DNA of 64,000 nt from Rhizobium sp. ARZ01 (GCF_014851675.1 NZ_JACVAE010000004.1:62001-126000), one strand, 5' to 3'; counted from the first letter of the stretch, positions 9,331-19,291 are shown. Notes: generated by a model from the letters alone, not told the origin. Numbers and translations: made by a program.

Positions 9331-9353
9331 TTCTGCTGTCTGGGAGCTGGAAG

Positions 9354-9402
9354 CTGACGGCGAACTGAAGCAGATTTGCCCGAACCTTCAGCGAAACGTC
9401 AG
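9354..9402. promoter_or_regulatory. 49-bp paired direct-repeat element, copy 2
   Basis: The layout is CTGACG (9354-9359), 5 nt, CTGAAG (9365-9370), 15 nt, CTTCAG (9386-9391), 5 nt, CGTCAG (9397-9402). Spacing is identical to copy 1 at 8778-8826, and both copies are preceded by GAAG. It ends 48 bp before the DUF2271 gene start, so the whole flavin redox operon is likely under the same control as the PepSY gene. Confidence 0.75.
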
Positions 9403-9450
9403 TCCGCAGCCACAGTCTCCGAGGCACAACAACGACAAACGGAGATACCC

Positions 9451-9924
9451 ATGCTGAAGTCACTTCTCGCCGGTCTGGTGCTGACCACATCGCTGACGCT
9501 GCCCGGACTGGCCATGGCCCGGCCGGTCACCTTGACGACGACGCTCGACAGTTACGGCGGCGATGGAGCCTATCTGGCGCTCTATGTCACCGACACGGCC
9601 GGCGCTTACAAGGGCACCCTGTGGATGGCCGGCGGCAAATCCAAGTACTACAACCATCTCAGCGACTGGGCACGCCTTTCGGGCGGAGACACGGGCCAGA
9701 TCAGCGGCATCACCGGCGCAAGCGTTGGGGCTGGTCGAACGCTGAAGATCACCCTGGATCTCGCCGACGCCCTGTTCGACGCCGGCTATGAATTGCACAT
9801 CGACGCGGCCGTCGAGGATATGCGCGACAGTCCCTCCGAGGTCGTCGTGCCCCTGACCACCGGCGGCAACAGGCAGGCGGCACCAGGTCGCCGCTATGTC
9901 CGCTCGTTCACCTACGACATGTAA
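9451..9924 (+). CDS. Exported DUF2271 protein, likely flavin-carrying
   Basis: This 157-residue protein has a signal peptide ending near AMA-RP (residue 23) and a DUF2271 body (TLWMAGGKSKYYNHLSDW, residues 56-73). The segment SGITGAS (residues 85-91) resembles the Dxx[ST]GA[TS] motif that ApbE enzymes modify with FMN, with Thr88 as predicted acceptor; the leading Asp is Ser here. The start at 9451 follows a GGAGA ribosome site and gives the signal peptide. The gene overlaps the flavoreductase gene (TAATG), with an ApbE homologue next, so a periplasmic flavoprotein redox partner is a reasonable inference. Confidence 0.8.
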   Translation: MLKSLLAGLVLTTSLTLPGLAMARPVTLTTTLDSYGGDGAYLALYVTDTAGAYKGTLWMAGGKSKYYNHLSDWARLSGGDTGQISGITGASVGAGRTLKITLDLADALFDAGYELHIDAAVEDMRDSPSEVVVPLTTGGNRQAAPGRRYVRSFTYDM

Positions 9925-12149
9925 TGCGTGCATTTAGGATCGGCCCCATGTTGCGTCAGTTACACAAGTTTTCAGGGCTCGTTGCGGCCCTTCTCGTCAG
10001 CGTCCTCGCTATAAGCGGAGCGATACTGTCGGTATACCCGTCTCTCGATCGGGCCGGAGCAGTCAGCATTGCCGAAGGTCAGACAACCGTCGGTGAACTG
10101 GCTGGCCGGGTCGCCGAAGCGTTTCCGGGCGTGGAGCAGATCAGGAGAACGGCCTCGGGTCAGATCATCGTCTCTCACCTCGAGAACGACCGCCCGGTCA
10201 CAGTCACCGTCGATCCCGTCAGCGGGCAGTATCTTGGCGGCTATGAGCGGTCGGGCTTCGAGCGATGGGTGAAAAACCTGCACCGTTCGCTCTTTCTCGG
10301 TGACGGCGGGCGGATTGTCACCGCTCTAGGCGCGCTGGCCATGCTCCTGCTGGTCCTAACGGGCCTGCAGATGACGGCGCGGCGTTTGGGCGGATGGCGC
10401 TACCTGTTCGGCCGTGTGCGCGGCAGCCGATCCCAGCGCCTGCATGTCGAGATGGGACGGCTTGCGGCTGCCGGCCTGTTCCTGTCCGCCCTCACCGCGC
10501 TCTACATGTCGGCAGGCACATTCGGGTTCGTCCCCAGCAAAGGCGCGAACACCCTTGATCCGACTGTCGAATTGAATGGCGGCCCGCACATGCCGGTCGA
10601 GCAGAATTCGGCGCTGCAGGAAGTTGATCTCTCTCGCTTGCGTGAACTGACCTTCCCCAATGCGGGTGATCCGAAAGGCACATTCGAGCTTAAGACCGAT
10701 GGCGGCGCGGGGCTTATCGACCCGGCAACCGGCGATTTGGTCGCCTGGCAGGATCGCCCACTGCCACAGCAGATCTATGGTTTCATTCGCATGCTGCACA
10801 CCGGCCAGGGCCTCTGGTGGCTCGGGCTGGCTCTCGGCGCAAGTTCGCTCTCAGTACCAGCCTTCAGCGTCACCGGCGTAATCGTCTGGTGGCGCTCCCG
10901 TCAGGCACGTCCGCGGATTGCGGCGAACTCCACAGCAGCGGCGGCCGATACGATCATTCTGGTCGGCAGCGAAGGCGGAAGCACCTGGGGCTTTGCCGCG
11001 ACACTGCACAAGGCGTTGGTTGCGGCTGGGCACAAGGTTCACACTGGCGTGATGGACGACCTGGCACCAACCTATCCGGCCTGCCGACGAATGTTTATCT
11101 TTGCGGCCACATACGGCAATGGCGAGGCTCCCGCCAATGCCCGCTCGTTTCTCAAGCGGCTAGAAACAATGGGAGCTCCGCCCACATTTCCGGTCGCCGT
11201 TCTAGGTTTCGGTGATCGACAGTTCCCGAAATTCTGCCAATTCTCACGTGACGTCGAGGCGGCACTCGCCCGCAAAGGCTGGACTTCGCTGATGCCAGCG
11301 GAAACGATCAATCGGCAGTGCCCGCAGGAATTTGCCCGCTGGGGACAGGCTGCCGTTGGCGAGGAGGTGGTCCTGGACCATAGGCCCGCGACACCGTCCA
11401 CCCATACGCTGACGCTGATCTCGCGCCGCGACTACGGCGCAGAAGTACAGGCGCCGACTGCCATCCTCCGCTTTGCAATTCCGCAGCGGAGCTGGCTCGA
11501 CCGCCTCAGCCGGCGGGGATGGCCGAGGTTTCACGCCGGCGATCTCGTCGGCATCGTCCCGCCCGGCAGCGCCGTGCCGCGCTACTATTCGCTGGCCTCG
11601 TCGACGTCTGACGGTTTCCTCGAGATCTGCGTGCGCAAGCATCCCGGCGGCCTGTGCTCAGGTTACCTTTACGCACTGCGGCCAGGCGACACGGTTGCGG
11701 GCTTCCTCAAGCCCAATCCGGAATTCCGGCCTCGGCGCGGGAAGGTCCCGGTCATCCTGATCGGGGCGGGCACCGGTGTCGGACCGCTCGCCGGAACCAT
11801 CCGTGCCAATGCCGACACGCGGCCGATGCATCTCTATTTCGGCGGTCGTGATCCGCAATCGGATTTCCTCTATCAGGATGAAATCGAGCGCTGGCTCGGC
11901 GATAAGCGGCTGACAAGCCTGCGGACGGCCTTTTCGCGGGTTTCTGGTCGCAGCTACGTGCAGGATCGTCTTCGGGACGACGCCGGGCGCCTCCGGGGCA
12001 TGGTTGCCGGTGGCGCGCAGATCATGGTGTGCGGCGGACGTGAGATGGCAGCGGGTGTCATGGCTGCACTTGCCGACATTCTCGCGCCAACAAACCTCGA
12101 TCCCGTCGTGCTGAAGGCTCAAGGGAGATATGTCGAAGATGTCTTCTGA
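9924..12149 (+). CDS. PepSY-TM / flavodoxin / NADPH-flavin oxidoreductase fusion
   Basis: This 741-residue membrane flavoenzyme has four transmembrane segments (about 14-34, 130-150, 188-208, 298-325) with a PepSY-like periplasmic region, a flavodoxin-like FMN domain (about 345-480, starting IILVGSEGGSTWG), and an FAD/NADPH reductase module. That module has FAD motif RYYSLASS and nucleotide motif IGAGTGVGPLAG. By fold it should carry electrons from cytosolic NADPH through FAD and FMN toward the membrane or periplasm. The start overlaps the previous stop; a start at 9948 (MLRQLHKF) is equally possible. Its end overlaps the ApbE gene by 20 bp, so the three genes are tightly coupled. Confidence 0.88.
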   Translation: MRAFRIGPMLRQLHKFSGLVAALLVSVLAISGAILSVYPSLDRAGAVSIAEGQTTVGELAGRVAEAFPGVEQIRRTASGQIIVSHLENDRPVTVTVDPVSGQYLGGYERSGFERWVKNLHRSLFLGDGGRIVTALGALAMLLLVLTGLQMTARRLGGWRYLFGRVRGSRSQRLHVEMGRLAAAGLFLSALTALYMSAGTFGFVPSKGANTLDPTVELNGGPHMPVEQNSALQEVDLSRLRELTFPNAGDPKGTFELKTDGGAGLIDPATGDLVAWQDRPLPQQIYGFIRMLHTGQGLWWLGLALGASSLSVPAFSVTGVIVWWRSRQARPRIAANSTAAAADTIILVGSEGGSTWGFAATLHKALVAAGHKVHTGVMDDLAPTYPACRRMFIFAATYGNGEAPANARSFLKRLETMGAPPTFPVAVLGFGDRQFPKFCQFSRDVEAALARKGWTSLMPAETINRQCPQEFARWGQAAVGEEVVLDHRPATPSTHTLTLISRRDYGAEVQAPTAILRFAIPQRSWLDRLSRRGWPRFHAGDLVGIVPPGSAVPRYYSLASSTSDGFLEICVRKHPGGLCSGYLYALRPGDTVAGFLKPNPEFRPRRGKVPVILIGAGTGVGPLAGTIRANADTRPMHLYFGGRDPQSDFLYQDEIERWLGDKRLTSLRTAFSRVSGRSYVQDRLRDDAGRLRGMVAGGAQIMVCGGREMAAGVMAALADILAPTNLDPVVLKAQGRYVEDVF

Positions 12150-13089
12150 CCTGTGCCGTCACGCCCTGAACGGGCCGACCATGGGAACACGTTGGTCGGC
12201 GCTGTTCTACGCGCCTCCAGGTCTGGATGTTACAGCCCTGGAGGTGGCACTGGCCGAATCCGTCGATCGCGTCGATCGCCAGATGTCCACATGGAAGCCG
12301 GAGAGCGACCTGATGCGCTTCAATTCGGCTCGGCCAGAAGACTGGGTATCCCTGCCCGCCGAGCTCATGCGGGTCCTTGGGCGGGGGCTGGAGATCGGGC
12401 GCGCCTCAGGCGGAGCCTTTGACATTGGCCTTGGCTCGCTGGTCAATGCCTGGGGCTTCGGACCAAGCGGCTCCGAGCCTGATGTGGAGGCGATCCGGCA
12501 ATCGCTTCGCATGCGGCTTTCGCCAACTCATGACGTGCTGGAATTGGACCAGCCGCGGGGCCGGGCGCGCAAGCATGCCGCCATCTCACTCGATTTGTCC
12601 GGGATCGCCAAGGGCTTCGCGGTTGACGAGATGATGCGGACGGTCGAGGCATTCGGCGTCTCGGCTGCCCTGGTAAGCCTCGACGGAGAGGTGAAGGCGT
12701 GCGGCGCCACGGCGGACGGAACGCCTTGGCTCGTGGCGGTGGAAAAGCCCGACTTCGAAACGCGCAGCCCGCTTGGTGTGATTGCGTTGCGCGATGCTGC
12801 TGTCGCCACCTCGGGTGACTACCGGCACTGGGTCGATGTCGGCGAAAAGCGTCTGTCACACACCATGGACCGGATGCGTGGAGGCCCGGCCGACAATGGA
12901 ACTGCCTCCGTCTCGGTTATCACCGAGAGCTGCATGGATGCCGACGCCTGGGCTACGGCGCTCATGGTCCTGGGGTCGGCGGCGGGAAAAGAGCTCGCGC
13001 TGAGACAGGGGCTTGACGCATTGTTCGTTCAACGCAGCGGCGATGAACTCACCCGGATCCAGGTTGGCGAGGTATTCCAGGTTGCTTAG
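12130..13089 (+). CDS. apbE: FAD:protein FMN transferase (ApbE family)
   Basis: This 319-residue ApbE-family enzyme attaches FMN from FAD to Ser/Thr of target flavoproteins. Recognisable parts are GTRWSALFY near residue 18, the DLSGIAKGFAVDEMM segment near 156-170, and the metal-binding region DADAWATALMVLG near 275-287. No signal peptide or lipobox is visible, unlike many periplasmic ApbE proteins, so flavinylation may be cytoplasmic or the true target may not be the Sec-exported neighbour. The ribosome site GGGAGAT precedes the ATG at 12130; a second ATG lies at 12139. It closes the DUF2271-flavoreductase operon. Confidence 0.9.
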   Translation: MSKMSSDLCRHALNGPTMGTRWSALFYAPPGLDVTALEVALAESVDRVDRQMSTWKPESDLMRFNSARPEDWVSLPAELMRVLGRGLEIGRASGGAFDIGLGSLVNAWGFGPSGSEPDVEAIRQSLRMRLSPTHDVLELDQPRGRARKHAAISLDLSGIAKGFAVDEMMRTVEAFGVSAALVSLDGEVKACGATADGTPWLVAVEKPDFETRSPLGVIALRDAAVATSGDYRHWVDVGEKRLSHTMDRMRGGPADNGTASVSVITESCMDADAWATALMVLGSAAGKELALRQGLDALFVQRSGDELTRIQVGEVFQVA

Positions 13090-13255
13090 GCGGAATGGAC
13101 GGGAATGTGTTCCAAGATCCGACACATCGGGTGAAGGAACCAAGGATCTTTGCGTTGCAGGACTCGCCCCGGCCGTGACAATCTGGCATCAAGGCAGTGT
13201 ACAGGTTCGAGACGAGTGTGCTGGAACCTATCCACAAGTCGCTGATCAATAGACC

Positions 13256-13924
13256 ATGGCCGCACCGAACGACGACACAATTGCCAGCCGCATCAGCCGC
13301 ATCCTCGCCGACCGGATCGTCACCGGCCAGCTTGCGCCGGGGATGAAGCTGCGGCAGGACCATTTTGCCGAGGAATTCGGTGCGAGCCACGTGCCGGTGC
13401 GCGAGGCCTTCCGCCGGCTCGAAGCGCAGGGTCTGGTCGTCAGCGAACCTCGTCGCGGCGTCCGCGTTGCTTCCTTCGACCTGAAGGAAGTCCGGGAAGT
13501 GGCAGAAATGCGCGCGGCTCTCGAGGGGCTTGCGCTCCGACATGCAGCGCCGCACCTGACACCGTCCATTCTCGATGAGGCCGAGCAGGCGACCGTTGCC
13601 GGCGACAATTCGCGCGACGTCCGTTCCTGGGAAGACGCAAACCGGCGCTTTCACAGGCTGATCCTCACCCCTTGCGGCATGCCGCGCCTGCTCGCCGCCA
13701 TCGACGACCTTCATGCCGCGAGTGCGCGTTTTCTGTTTGCGACCTGGCGGTCCGAGTGGGAAGTGCGGACCGATCACGACCATCGAGCGATCCTTGCATT
13801 TCTGCGTCAGGGAAAGATCGACAACGCCGTGGCGGTGCTGGAGCGTCACGTGCAGTGGATCGGGCAACGACCCGTCAAGAGCGCCTCCGGCGTGACGCGC
13901 GATGTCTTTGCCATCGTCGGCTGA
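13256..13924 (+). CDS. bioR: GntR/FCD transcriptional repressor of biotin synthesis
   Basis: This 222-residue regulator has an N-terminal GntR winged helix (residues about 8-72, with GASHVPVREAFRRLEAQGLV) and a C-terminal helical FCD domain. GntR proteins next to alphaproteobacterial biotin operons are the known BioR family, which binds TTATMKATAA palindromes. Two such boxes occur at 14163-14172 and 14302-14311 at the adjacent bioB, which supports the name. No BioR box was seen upstream of this gene, so autoregulation is not evident. Confidence 0.87.
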   Translation: MAAPNDDTIASRISRILADRIVTGQLAPGMKLRQDHFAEEFGASHVPVREAFRRLEAQGLVVSEPRRGVRVASFDLKEVREVAEMRAALEGLALRHAAPHLTPSILDEAEQATVAGDNSRDVRSWEDANRRFHRLILTPCGMPRLLAAIDDLHAASARFLFATWRSEWEVRTDHDHRAILAFLRQGKIDNAVAVLERHVQWIGQRPVKSASGVTRDVFAIVG

Positions 13925-14162
13925 CCACTCTTCCCCCGACTTTTTCTGACGATCAAGCATGCCTCCCGATTATGGAAAGCCATCTCGGGAAGAGACTTAT
14001 GCAAAACGTCCCGAAGCTTGGAACGCGTGCCTGAAGATCGCGGTTTAGCGCGACGATCTTGCGTCTCCGGCCCGTTCGTCAAGTCCTGCCAACTCCTCCG
14101 ATAGTTGAATTGTGAGAGCCGTTCGCGAGATGGGCGCTTGCGCGCTCCCACGCGGCAAGAAA

Positions 14163-14172
14163 TTATAGATAA
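14163..14172. promoter_or_regulatory. BioR box 1 upstream of bioB
   Basis: TTATAGATAA fits the BioR palindrome and lies 44 bp before the bioB start codon, where TATAGAT could also act as a -10 hexamer. The preceding sequence GCGGCAA (14152-14158) is repeated before box 2. The gap 13925-14216 shows no other clear element. Confidence 0.85.
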
Positions 14173-14216
14173 AGTGAGTTTTTATCGATATCAACTCCAC
14201 GCAGAAAGGGAGAGGC

Positions 14217-15221
14217 ATGCCGAAACAGCCTGATGGAACCGTTGAAAGCAACCAGACGTCGATGGGAACTGTGGAACCCTGCAGTTTTTCAGCGGCAAAA
14301 ATTATCTATAATTTGCCGTTCAATGATCTGCTGTTTCGTGCGCACAGCGCCCACCGGGCGCATTTTGATCCCAATGCCGTGCAGATGAGCCGGCTGCTTT
14401 CGATCAAGACCGGTGGCTGTGCAGAGGACTGCGGCTATTGCAGCCAGTCGGCGCACTACCCGACCGGGCTGAAGGCTTCGAAGCTGATGGAGGTCGACAG
14501 GGTCGTTTCCGAGGCGCAGAAGGCCAAGGATGGCGGCGCGACGCGCTACTGCATGGGCGCGGCCTGGCGCAGCCCGAAGGACCGCGACATGGAGACAATT
14601 ATTGCCATGGTTCGCGGCGTAAAGGCGCTCGGCATGGAGACCTGCATGACGCTCGGTATGCTGTCGCCGGCGCAGAGCGCCGCACTCGCCGATGCCGGCC
14701 TCGACTACTACAACCACAACATCGATACCTCGGAGCGCTTCTACAGCGAGATCATCACGACCCGGACCTTTGCCGACCGGCTGGAGACGCTCTCGAACGT
14801 GCGCGACGCGGGAATCAAGGTCTGCGCCGGCGGCATCCTCGGCATGGGAGAAACGGCCGATGACCGTATCTCGATGCTGGTGACCCTCGCCAATCTGCCT
14901 TACCCTCCCGAAAGCGTGCCCATCAACATGCTCATTCCGATCCCCGGGTCGAAATTGGCCGACGCAGCTCCGGTCGATCCTGTAGATTTCGTTCGCACGA
15001 TTGCGCTTGCCCGGATCCTGATGCCGCGATCCCATGTTCGCCTGTCGGCCGGGCGAACGGAGATGAGCGACGAGATGCAGGCGCTCTGTTTCTTTGCCGG
15101 CGCCAATTCGATTTTCGTCGGCGAAACGCTACTGACAGCGGAAAACCCGGGAGAGGATCATGATACCACCCTCTTCCGTCGCCTCGGCCTGAAGCCGATG
15201 GAGTTGGAGCCACACGCATGA
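14217..15221 (+). CDS. bioB: Biotin synthase
   Basis: This 334-residue radical-SAM enzyme converts dethiobiotin to biotin. The radical-SAM cluster ligands are Cys68, Cys72 and Cys75 ([13 protein letters not shown]). [12 protein letters not shown] and [13 protein letters not shown] are typical BioB segments that contribute to the second cluster and substrate site. The start at 14217 has the ribosome site GGGAGAGG and gives a normal-length protein; conserved BioB homology begins near residue 27. Oddly, a perfect BioR operator lies in codons 29-32. It is the first gene of bioBFDAZ, overlapping bioF by 4 bp. Confidence 0.96.
   Translation: MPKQPDGTVESNQTSMGTVEPCSFSAAKIIYNLPFNDLLFRAHSAHRAHFDPNAVQMSRLLSIKTGGCAEDCGYCSQSAHYPTGLKASKLMEVDRVVSEAQKAKDGGATRYCMGAAWRSPKDRDMETIIAMVRGVKALGMETCMTLGMLSPAQSAALADAGLDYYNHNIDTSERFYSEIITTRTFADRLETLSNVRDAGIKVCAGGILGMGETADDRISMLVTLANLPYPPESVPINMLIPIPGSKLADAAPVDPVDFVRTIALARILMPRSHVRLSAGRTEMSDEMQALCFFAGANSIFVGETLLTAENPGEDHDTTLFRRLGLKPMELEPHA
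14302..14311. promoter_or_regulatory. BioR box 2, inside the bioB coding region
   Basis: TTATCTATAA is a perfect BioR palindrome, embedded in codons 29-32 of bioB and framed by CGGCAAA (14294-14300) and TTTGCCG (14312-14318). Box 1 is also preceded by GCGGCAA. The centre-to-centre distance to box 1 is 139 bp. It may allow looping or act as a roadblock; no in-frame start codon after it could make a complete BioB. Confidence 0.7.
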
Positions 15222-16363
15222 TCCGCGACGGTCTGGCCCGCTACGAGCGGACATTGGCCGGGCTGGAGCGCAAGGGAAGGCGCCGTGGGCTGCTGCCACA
15301 GGGCGGCGTCGACTTCACCTCAAACGACTACCTCGCCCTTGCCGAGGCGCCGCGCCTCAAAGCTGCCATTACCTCGGCCATCGAACGGGGCGTGCCGCCA
15401 GGCGCCGGCGGCTCGCGGCTCTTGCGCGGCAATCATCCGGAACATGAAGCGCTGGAAGCCGAAGCCGCCGCCTATTTCGGGTCGGAGCGCTGCCTCTATT
15501 TCGGCAGCGGCTATGCCGCCAATACCGCGCTTTTCTCCACCCTGCCACAACGCGACGATCTCATCGTCCACGACGCGCTCATCCATGCGAGCGTGCATGA
15601 GGGTATTTCAGCGAGCAAGGCGCCATCGGTCAGCGTGCCGCACAACGATGTCGACGCCTGTGCCGAGGCCATCCGAAACTGGCGGAAGGCTGGCGGCACC
15701 GGCCATCCCTGGATTGCCGGCGAGAGCCTCTACTCTATGGATGGCGACCGTGCCCCGCTGGCTGAGCTTGCGGAAATTGCCGAGCAAAATGACGGTATCC
15801 TCGTGATTGACGAGGCCCATGCGACCGGTGTTTTCGGACCCGGCGGACGCGGCTTTGCCGCCTCGCTGGACCGGCGGGAAAACATCATCGTGCTTCACAC
15901 CTGCGGCAAGGCGCTCGGGCTTTCGGGCGCGCTGGTGGGCGCCAGCGCGACGCTCTGTGACTATCTGGTCAACCGCGCGCGCGGCTTCATCTATTCGACA
16001 GCACCGTCGCCACTGATGGCGGCAGGTGTGCGCGAGGCACTAAAGGTGCTCGCGGATGAGCCGGAGCGGCGGGAAGCCCTGGAGGCACTGCAGCGCTTCG
16101 CCAACGTCGAGCTCGCCCGGGTGCTCGGCATGGAAGGCAGCGGATCGCAGATTTTGCCAGTCCGGATCGGCGACAACGCCCTGTCGGTTAAGATCGCAGC
16201 ACGCATGCGCGAAAAGGGTTTCGATATCCGCGCCATCCGACCGCCAACTGTTCCGGAAGGGACAGCACGCTTAAGGATCGCGATCACCCTCAACGTCGAC
16301 AAGCCGATGATCTCGCGCATGTTTGCCGAGCTTGCGGCGATCATGGCGGAGGAGATGCCATGA
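15218..16363 (+). CDS. bioF: 8-amino-7-oxononanoate synthase
   Basis: This 381-residue PLP enzyme condenses pimeloyl-thioester with alanine to give 8-amino-7-oxononanoate. Family landmarks are the glycine-rich entry [15 protein letters not shown] near 51-65, [10 protein letters not shown] near 198-207, and the PLP lysine in [11 protein letters not shown] near 230. Length and motifs match BioF. It overlaps bioB and bioD by 4 bp each, so translation of the operon is coupled. Confidence 0.94.
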   Translation: MIRDGLARYERTLAGLERKGRRRGLLPQGGVDFTSNDYLALAEAPRLKAAITSAIERGVPPGAGGSRLLRGNHPEHEALEAEAAAYFGSERCLYFGSGYAANTALFSTLPQRDDLIVHDALIHASVHEGISASKAPSVSVPHNDVDACAEAIRNWRKAGGTGHPWIAGESLYSMDGDRAPLAELAEIAEQNDGILVIDEAHATGVFGPGGRGFAASLDRRENIIVLHTCGKALGLSGALVGASATLCDYLVNRARGFIYSTAPSPLMAAGVREALKVLADEPERREALEALQRFANVELARVLGMEGSGSQILPVRIGDNALSVKIAARMREKGFDIRAIRPPTVPEGTARLRIAITLNVDKPMISRMFAELAAIMAEEMP

Positions 16364-16998
16364 GCCCGCGCTTCGTGATCACCGGCACCGATACCGGCAT
16401 TGGCAAGACAGTCTTCTCCGCCGCCCTGACCGATGCGCTCGGCGCGCACTACTGGAAACCAGTACAGTCCGGGCTTGAGGAGGAAATGGATAGCGAAACC
16501 GTCCAGCGGCTCGGCGAAATTCCTGCCGAACGTATCCTGCCCGAAGCCTACCGCCTGCGGACACCGGCCTCGCCGCATCTTGCGGCCAGAGTCGACAACG
16601 TGCAGATCGAGGCCGAAGCGCTCACCCCACCGCAGATAGGCGCGCCATTGGTCATCGAGGGGGCCGGCGGGTTGCTGGTTCCCCTCACCGAGCGGGTTGT
16701 CTTTGCCGACGTCTTTGCCCGCTGGCAGATACCGGTCATCCTCTGCGCCCGCACGGGACTTGGAACGATCAATCACACGCTGCTGTCGCTGGAAGCGCTG
16801 CGGACGCGCTCCATACCGGTCTTCGGCGTCGCCTTCATCGGCGAGCCACATGAGGACACGCAAGCCATCATTTCTGAACTCGGGGGCGTTCGATCACTCG
16901 GCCGCCTGCCAAAACTGACCTCCGTGACCCCGGACATGCTGCGGCAGCGCTTCCGGGAAAATTTCGACATCGACCTTTTCCGGAAGGAGCCGGCATGA
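16360..16998 (+). CDS. bioD: Dethiobiotin synthetase
   Basis: This 212-residue ATPase closes the ureido ring of 7,8-diaminononanoate with CO2 to make dethiobiotin. The P-loop [12 protein letters not shown] lies at residues 8-19, with YWKPVQSG near 34 and the GAGGLLVPL switch near 101-109. It follows bioF with a 4-bp overlap and overlaps bioA the same way. Confidence 0.94.
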   Translation: MSPRFVITGTDTGIGKTVFSAALTDALGAHYWKPVQSGLEEEMDSETVQRLGEIPAERILPEAYRLRTPASPHLAARVDNVQIEAEALTPPQIGAPLVIEGAGGLLVPLTERVVFADVFARWQIPVILCARTGLGTINHTLLSLEALRTRSIPVFGVAFIGEPHEDTQAIISELGGVRSLGRLPKLTSVTPDMLRQRFRENFDIDLFRKEPA

Positions 16999-18263
16999 CG
17001 CGCTCGCCCGTATGGCACCCCTTCACCCAGCATGCGCTGGAACCGCCGATGAAGCGGATCGCAAGGACGGATGGGGCCTATCTCGTCGACGAGGATGGCA
17101 CCGCCATTCTCGACGCGATCTCCTCCTGGTGGGTGATAACCCACGGTCACCGCCATCCGGATATCATGGATGCGATCCAAAGAGCGTGTGAAACCTACGA
17201 CCAGATCATTTTCGCCGAGTATTCGCATGAACCGGCGGAAGAACTAGCCCGCGGCCTGATCGACGTCGCGCCCGCGGGCCTGAGCCATGTCTTTTATTCC
17301 GACAGCGGATCGACCGCGGTCGAGGTCGCATTGAAGATGGCACTCGGCTTTTTCCACAATACCGGCAGGCCCCGCAGCCGTATCGCGGTGATGGAGAACG
17401 GCTACCACGGCGATACGATCGGCACCATGTCGACCGGCGAGCGCGGCGTGTTCAATGCGGCCTATGAACCGCTGCTGTTCGAGGTCGACAGACTGCCCTT
17501 TCCCGAGGTGGGCGATGAACAGGTCACGCTCGATGCCTTCGAGGCTGCCTGCAAATCGGGCCAGGTGGCGGCACTCCTCATCGAACCGCTGGTCCTCGGC
17601 GCCGGCGGCATGAAGATGTACGGGGCGACGCTGCTGAGAGAACTCAAACGCATCGCCGAGCGATACGGCACGCTGATGATCGCCGACGAGGTGATGACCG
17701 GCTGGGGCCGGACCGGAACACTCTTCGCCTGCGAACAGGCGCAAATCACGCCAGATATCCTTTGCACCTCCAAGGGCTTGACGGGTGGAGCGCTTCCGCT
17801 GGCGGCGACCCTTTGCGCCGCCGAGATTTTTCAGGCGCATCTGTCCACAGACCGGCGCAAGACCTTCTTCCACTCCAGTTCCTACACGGCCAACCCGATC
17901 GCTTGTGCGGCCGCCGTCGCCAACCTGAATGTCTGGCGGAGCGAGCCTGTCGGCGAACGGATTGCGACACTCGCGGAGCTTCAGCGTAAGCGGCTGGCCC
18001 ATTTCGATGCCGACGCGCGCTTCGCCAATGTTCGCCAGACCGGAACGATCGCCGCTCTCGACCTCGTGGCACCGAGCGGCGGCTACCTGTCGGAGGTCGG
18101 ACCGCGCTTGCGCGCCTTCTTCCGTGCACAAAACCTGCTGATCCGTCCGCTCGGCAATGTCATCTACCTGATGCCCCCCTATTGCATCACAGGGGCCGAA
18201 CTCGACCGGGCCTATGAGGCGATCGCCGAAGCGGCGCGCCTCCTCGAAAACGGGCAACTATGA
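16995..18263 (+). CDS. bioA: Adenosylmethionine-8-amino-7-oxononanoate aminotransferase
   Basis: This 422-residue class-III PLP aminotransferase uses S-adenosylmethionine as amino donor to make 7,8-diaminononanoate. Landmarks are WHPFTQH at residues 6-12, [13 protein letters not shown] near 35-47, the [11 protein letters not shown] block near 230, and the PLP lysine in CTSKGLTGG near 257. Gene order B-F-D-A and the 4-bp overlaps place it in the biotin operon. Confidence 0.94.
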   Translation: MTRSPVWHPFTQHALEPPMKRIARTDGAYLVDEDGTAILDAISSWWVITHGHRHPDIMDAIQRACETYDQIIFAEYSHEPAEELARGLIDVAPAGLSHVFYSDSGSTAVEVALKMALGFFHNTGRPRSRIAVMENGYHGDTIGTMSTGERGVFNAAYEPLLFEVDRLPFPEVGDEQVTLDAFEAACKSGQVAALLIEPLVLGAGGMKMYGATLLRELKRIAERYGTLMIADEVMTGWGRTGTLFACEQAQITPDILCTSKGLTGGALPLAATLCAAEIFQAHLSTDRRKTFFHSSSYTANPIACAAAVANLNVWRSEPVGERIATLAELQRKRLAHFDADARFANVRQTGTIAALDLVAPSGGYLSEVGPRLRAFFRAQNLLIRPLGNVIYLMPPYCITGAELDRAYEAIAEAARLLENGQL

Positions 18264-19249
18264 GCGGCGCACGGTCTTCATTCCTGGCGGGACTGGGCCA
18301 TGCCGTTCCATCCCGCCGCGTCGAAAATGCCGAGATCGAAATAGGACTTGGCCTGGAACCGGGCTGGATCGAACGGCGGACAGGGATACGAACGCGGCAC
18401 TGGGTCGAGGACACCGACACCCTGAGCGGGCTTGCGGCAGGGGCTGGAGAGGCCGCGTTCAACGATACCGGCATTGCCAGAGGCGACATCGCCTTGACCC
18501 TACTTGCCACTTCGACCCCCGATCATCTTCTGCCGCCTTCGGCGCCGCTTCTGGCTCATCGTCTTGGGCTGGCAAACAGCGGCGCGATCGATCTTGCCGG
18601 CGCCTGTTCTGGCTTTCTATACGCATTGACGCTCGCCGACGGCTTCGTGCGTTCCCAGGGAAAGCCGGTCCTGATCGTGGCAGCCAATATCCTCAGCCGG
18701 CGGATCAATCCGGCGGAACGGGCAAGCGCGGTTCTCTTCGCCGATGCCGCGGGCGCGGTTGTTCTTGCACCGTCGGACGACGCGGAGAAAGGCATTCTCG
18801 GCGTGGACCTTGCCTCTGATGGCAGCCGCTACGATCTGATCTCCATTCCGGCCGGCGGCAGCAACAAGCCCTTCGCTCCCGGCATGGCGGCAGAGGAGTT
18901 TCTGATGACCATGCGAGACGGCCGCGAGATGTTTACGCAGGCCGTAGAGATGATGGCCGGCTGCGGTGCTCGCGCACTTGCCGATGCCGGTCTGGATGCG
19001 GCCCGGATCGATCGCTTCGTCCCGCACCAGGCAAACGCCCGCATTTTCGACGCCGTTGCCGGCAAACTCGGAATTGACCCGCAAAAGACCGTTCGCACGA
19101 TCGAAAGCTATGGAAACTCGTCAGCCGCAACGATTGCCCTTTCGCTATCGATCGCACATCGCACAAGGCCGCTTGCGTCGGGCGAAAAGCTGCTGCTCAC
19201 GGCAGCTGGAGCGGGATTGACGGCAGGCGGTGTCGTCTTTGGCATATAG
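18260..19249 (+). CDS. bioZ: BioZ, FabH-like 3-ketoacyl-ACP synthase for the pimeloyl moiety
   Basis: This 329-residue thiolase-fold condensing enzyme has the Cys-His-Asn triad visible as Cys116 ([11 protein letters not shown]), His in [10 protein letters not shown] near 255, and Asn in ESYGNSS near 285. Work on Agrobacterium BioZ showed that it makes 3-ketopimeloyl-ACP from glutaryl-CoA and malonyl-ACP, bypassing BioC/BioH. Neither bioC nor bioH is present here, consistent with this route. It is the last gene of the operon and overlaps bioA by 4 bp. Confidence 0.92.
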   Translation: MSGARSSFLAGLGHAVPSRRVENAEIEIGLGLEPGWIERRTGIRTRHWVEDTDTLSGLAAGAGEAAFNDTGIARGDIALTLLATSTPDHLLPPSAPLLAHRLGLANSGAIDLAGACSGFLYALTLADGFVRSQGKPVLIVAANILSRRINPAERASAVLFADAAGAVVLAPSDDAEKGILGVDLASDGSRYDLISIPAGGSNKPFAPGMAAEEFLMTMRDGREMFTQAVEMMAGCGARALADAGLDAARIDRFVPHQANARIFDAVAGKLGIDPQKTVRTIESYGNSSAATIALSLSIAHRTRPLASGEKLLLTAAGAGLTAGGVVFGI

Positions 19250-19258
19250 ATGGTTGCG

Positions 19259-19278
19259 AGGGGGGTCGCGCTCCCCCT
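19259..19278. terminator. Possible bidirectional terminator between bioZ and the RND permease gene
   Basis: The convergent 42-bp gap holds a G-run (19260-19265) and a C-run (19273-19277) that can pair around a 7-nt loop. There is no T-tract on either side, so this is only a candidate. Confidence 0.35.
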
Positions 19279-19291
19279 CCGCACGTGTCAC

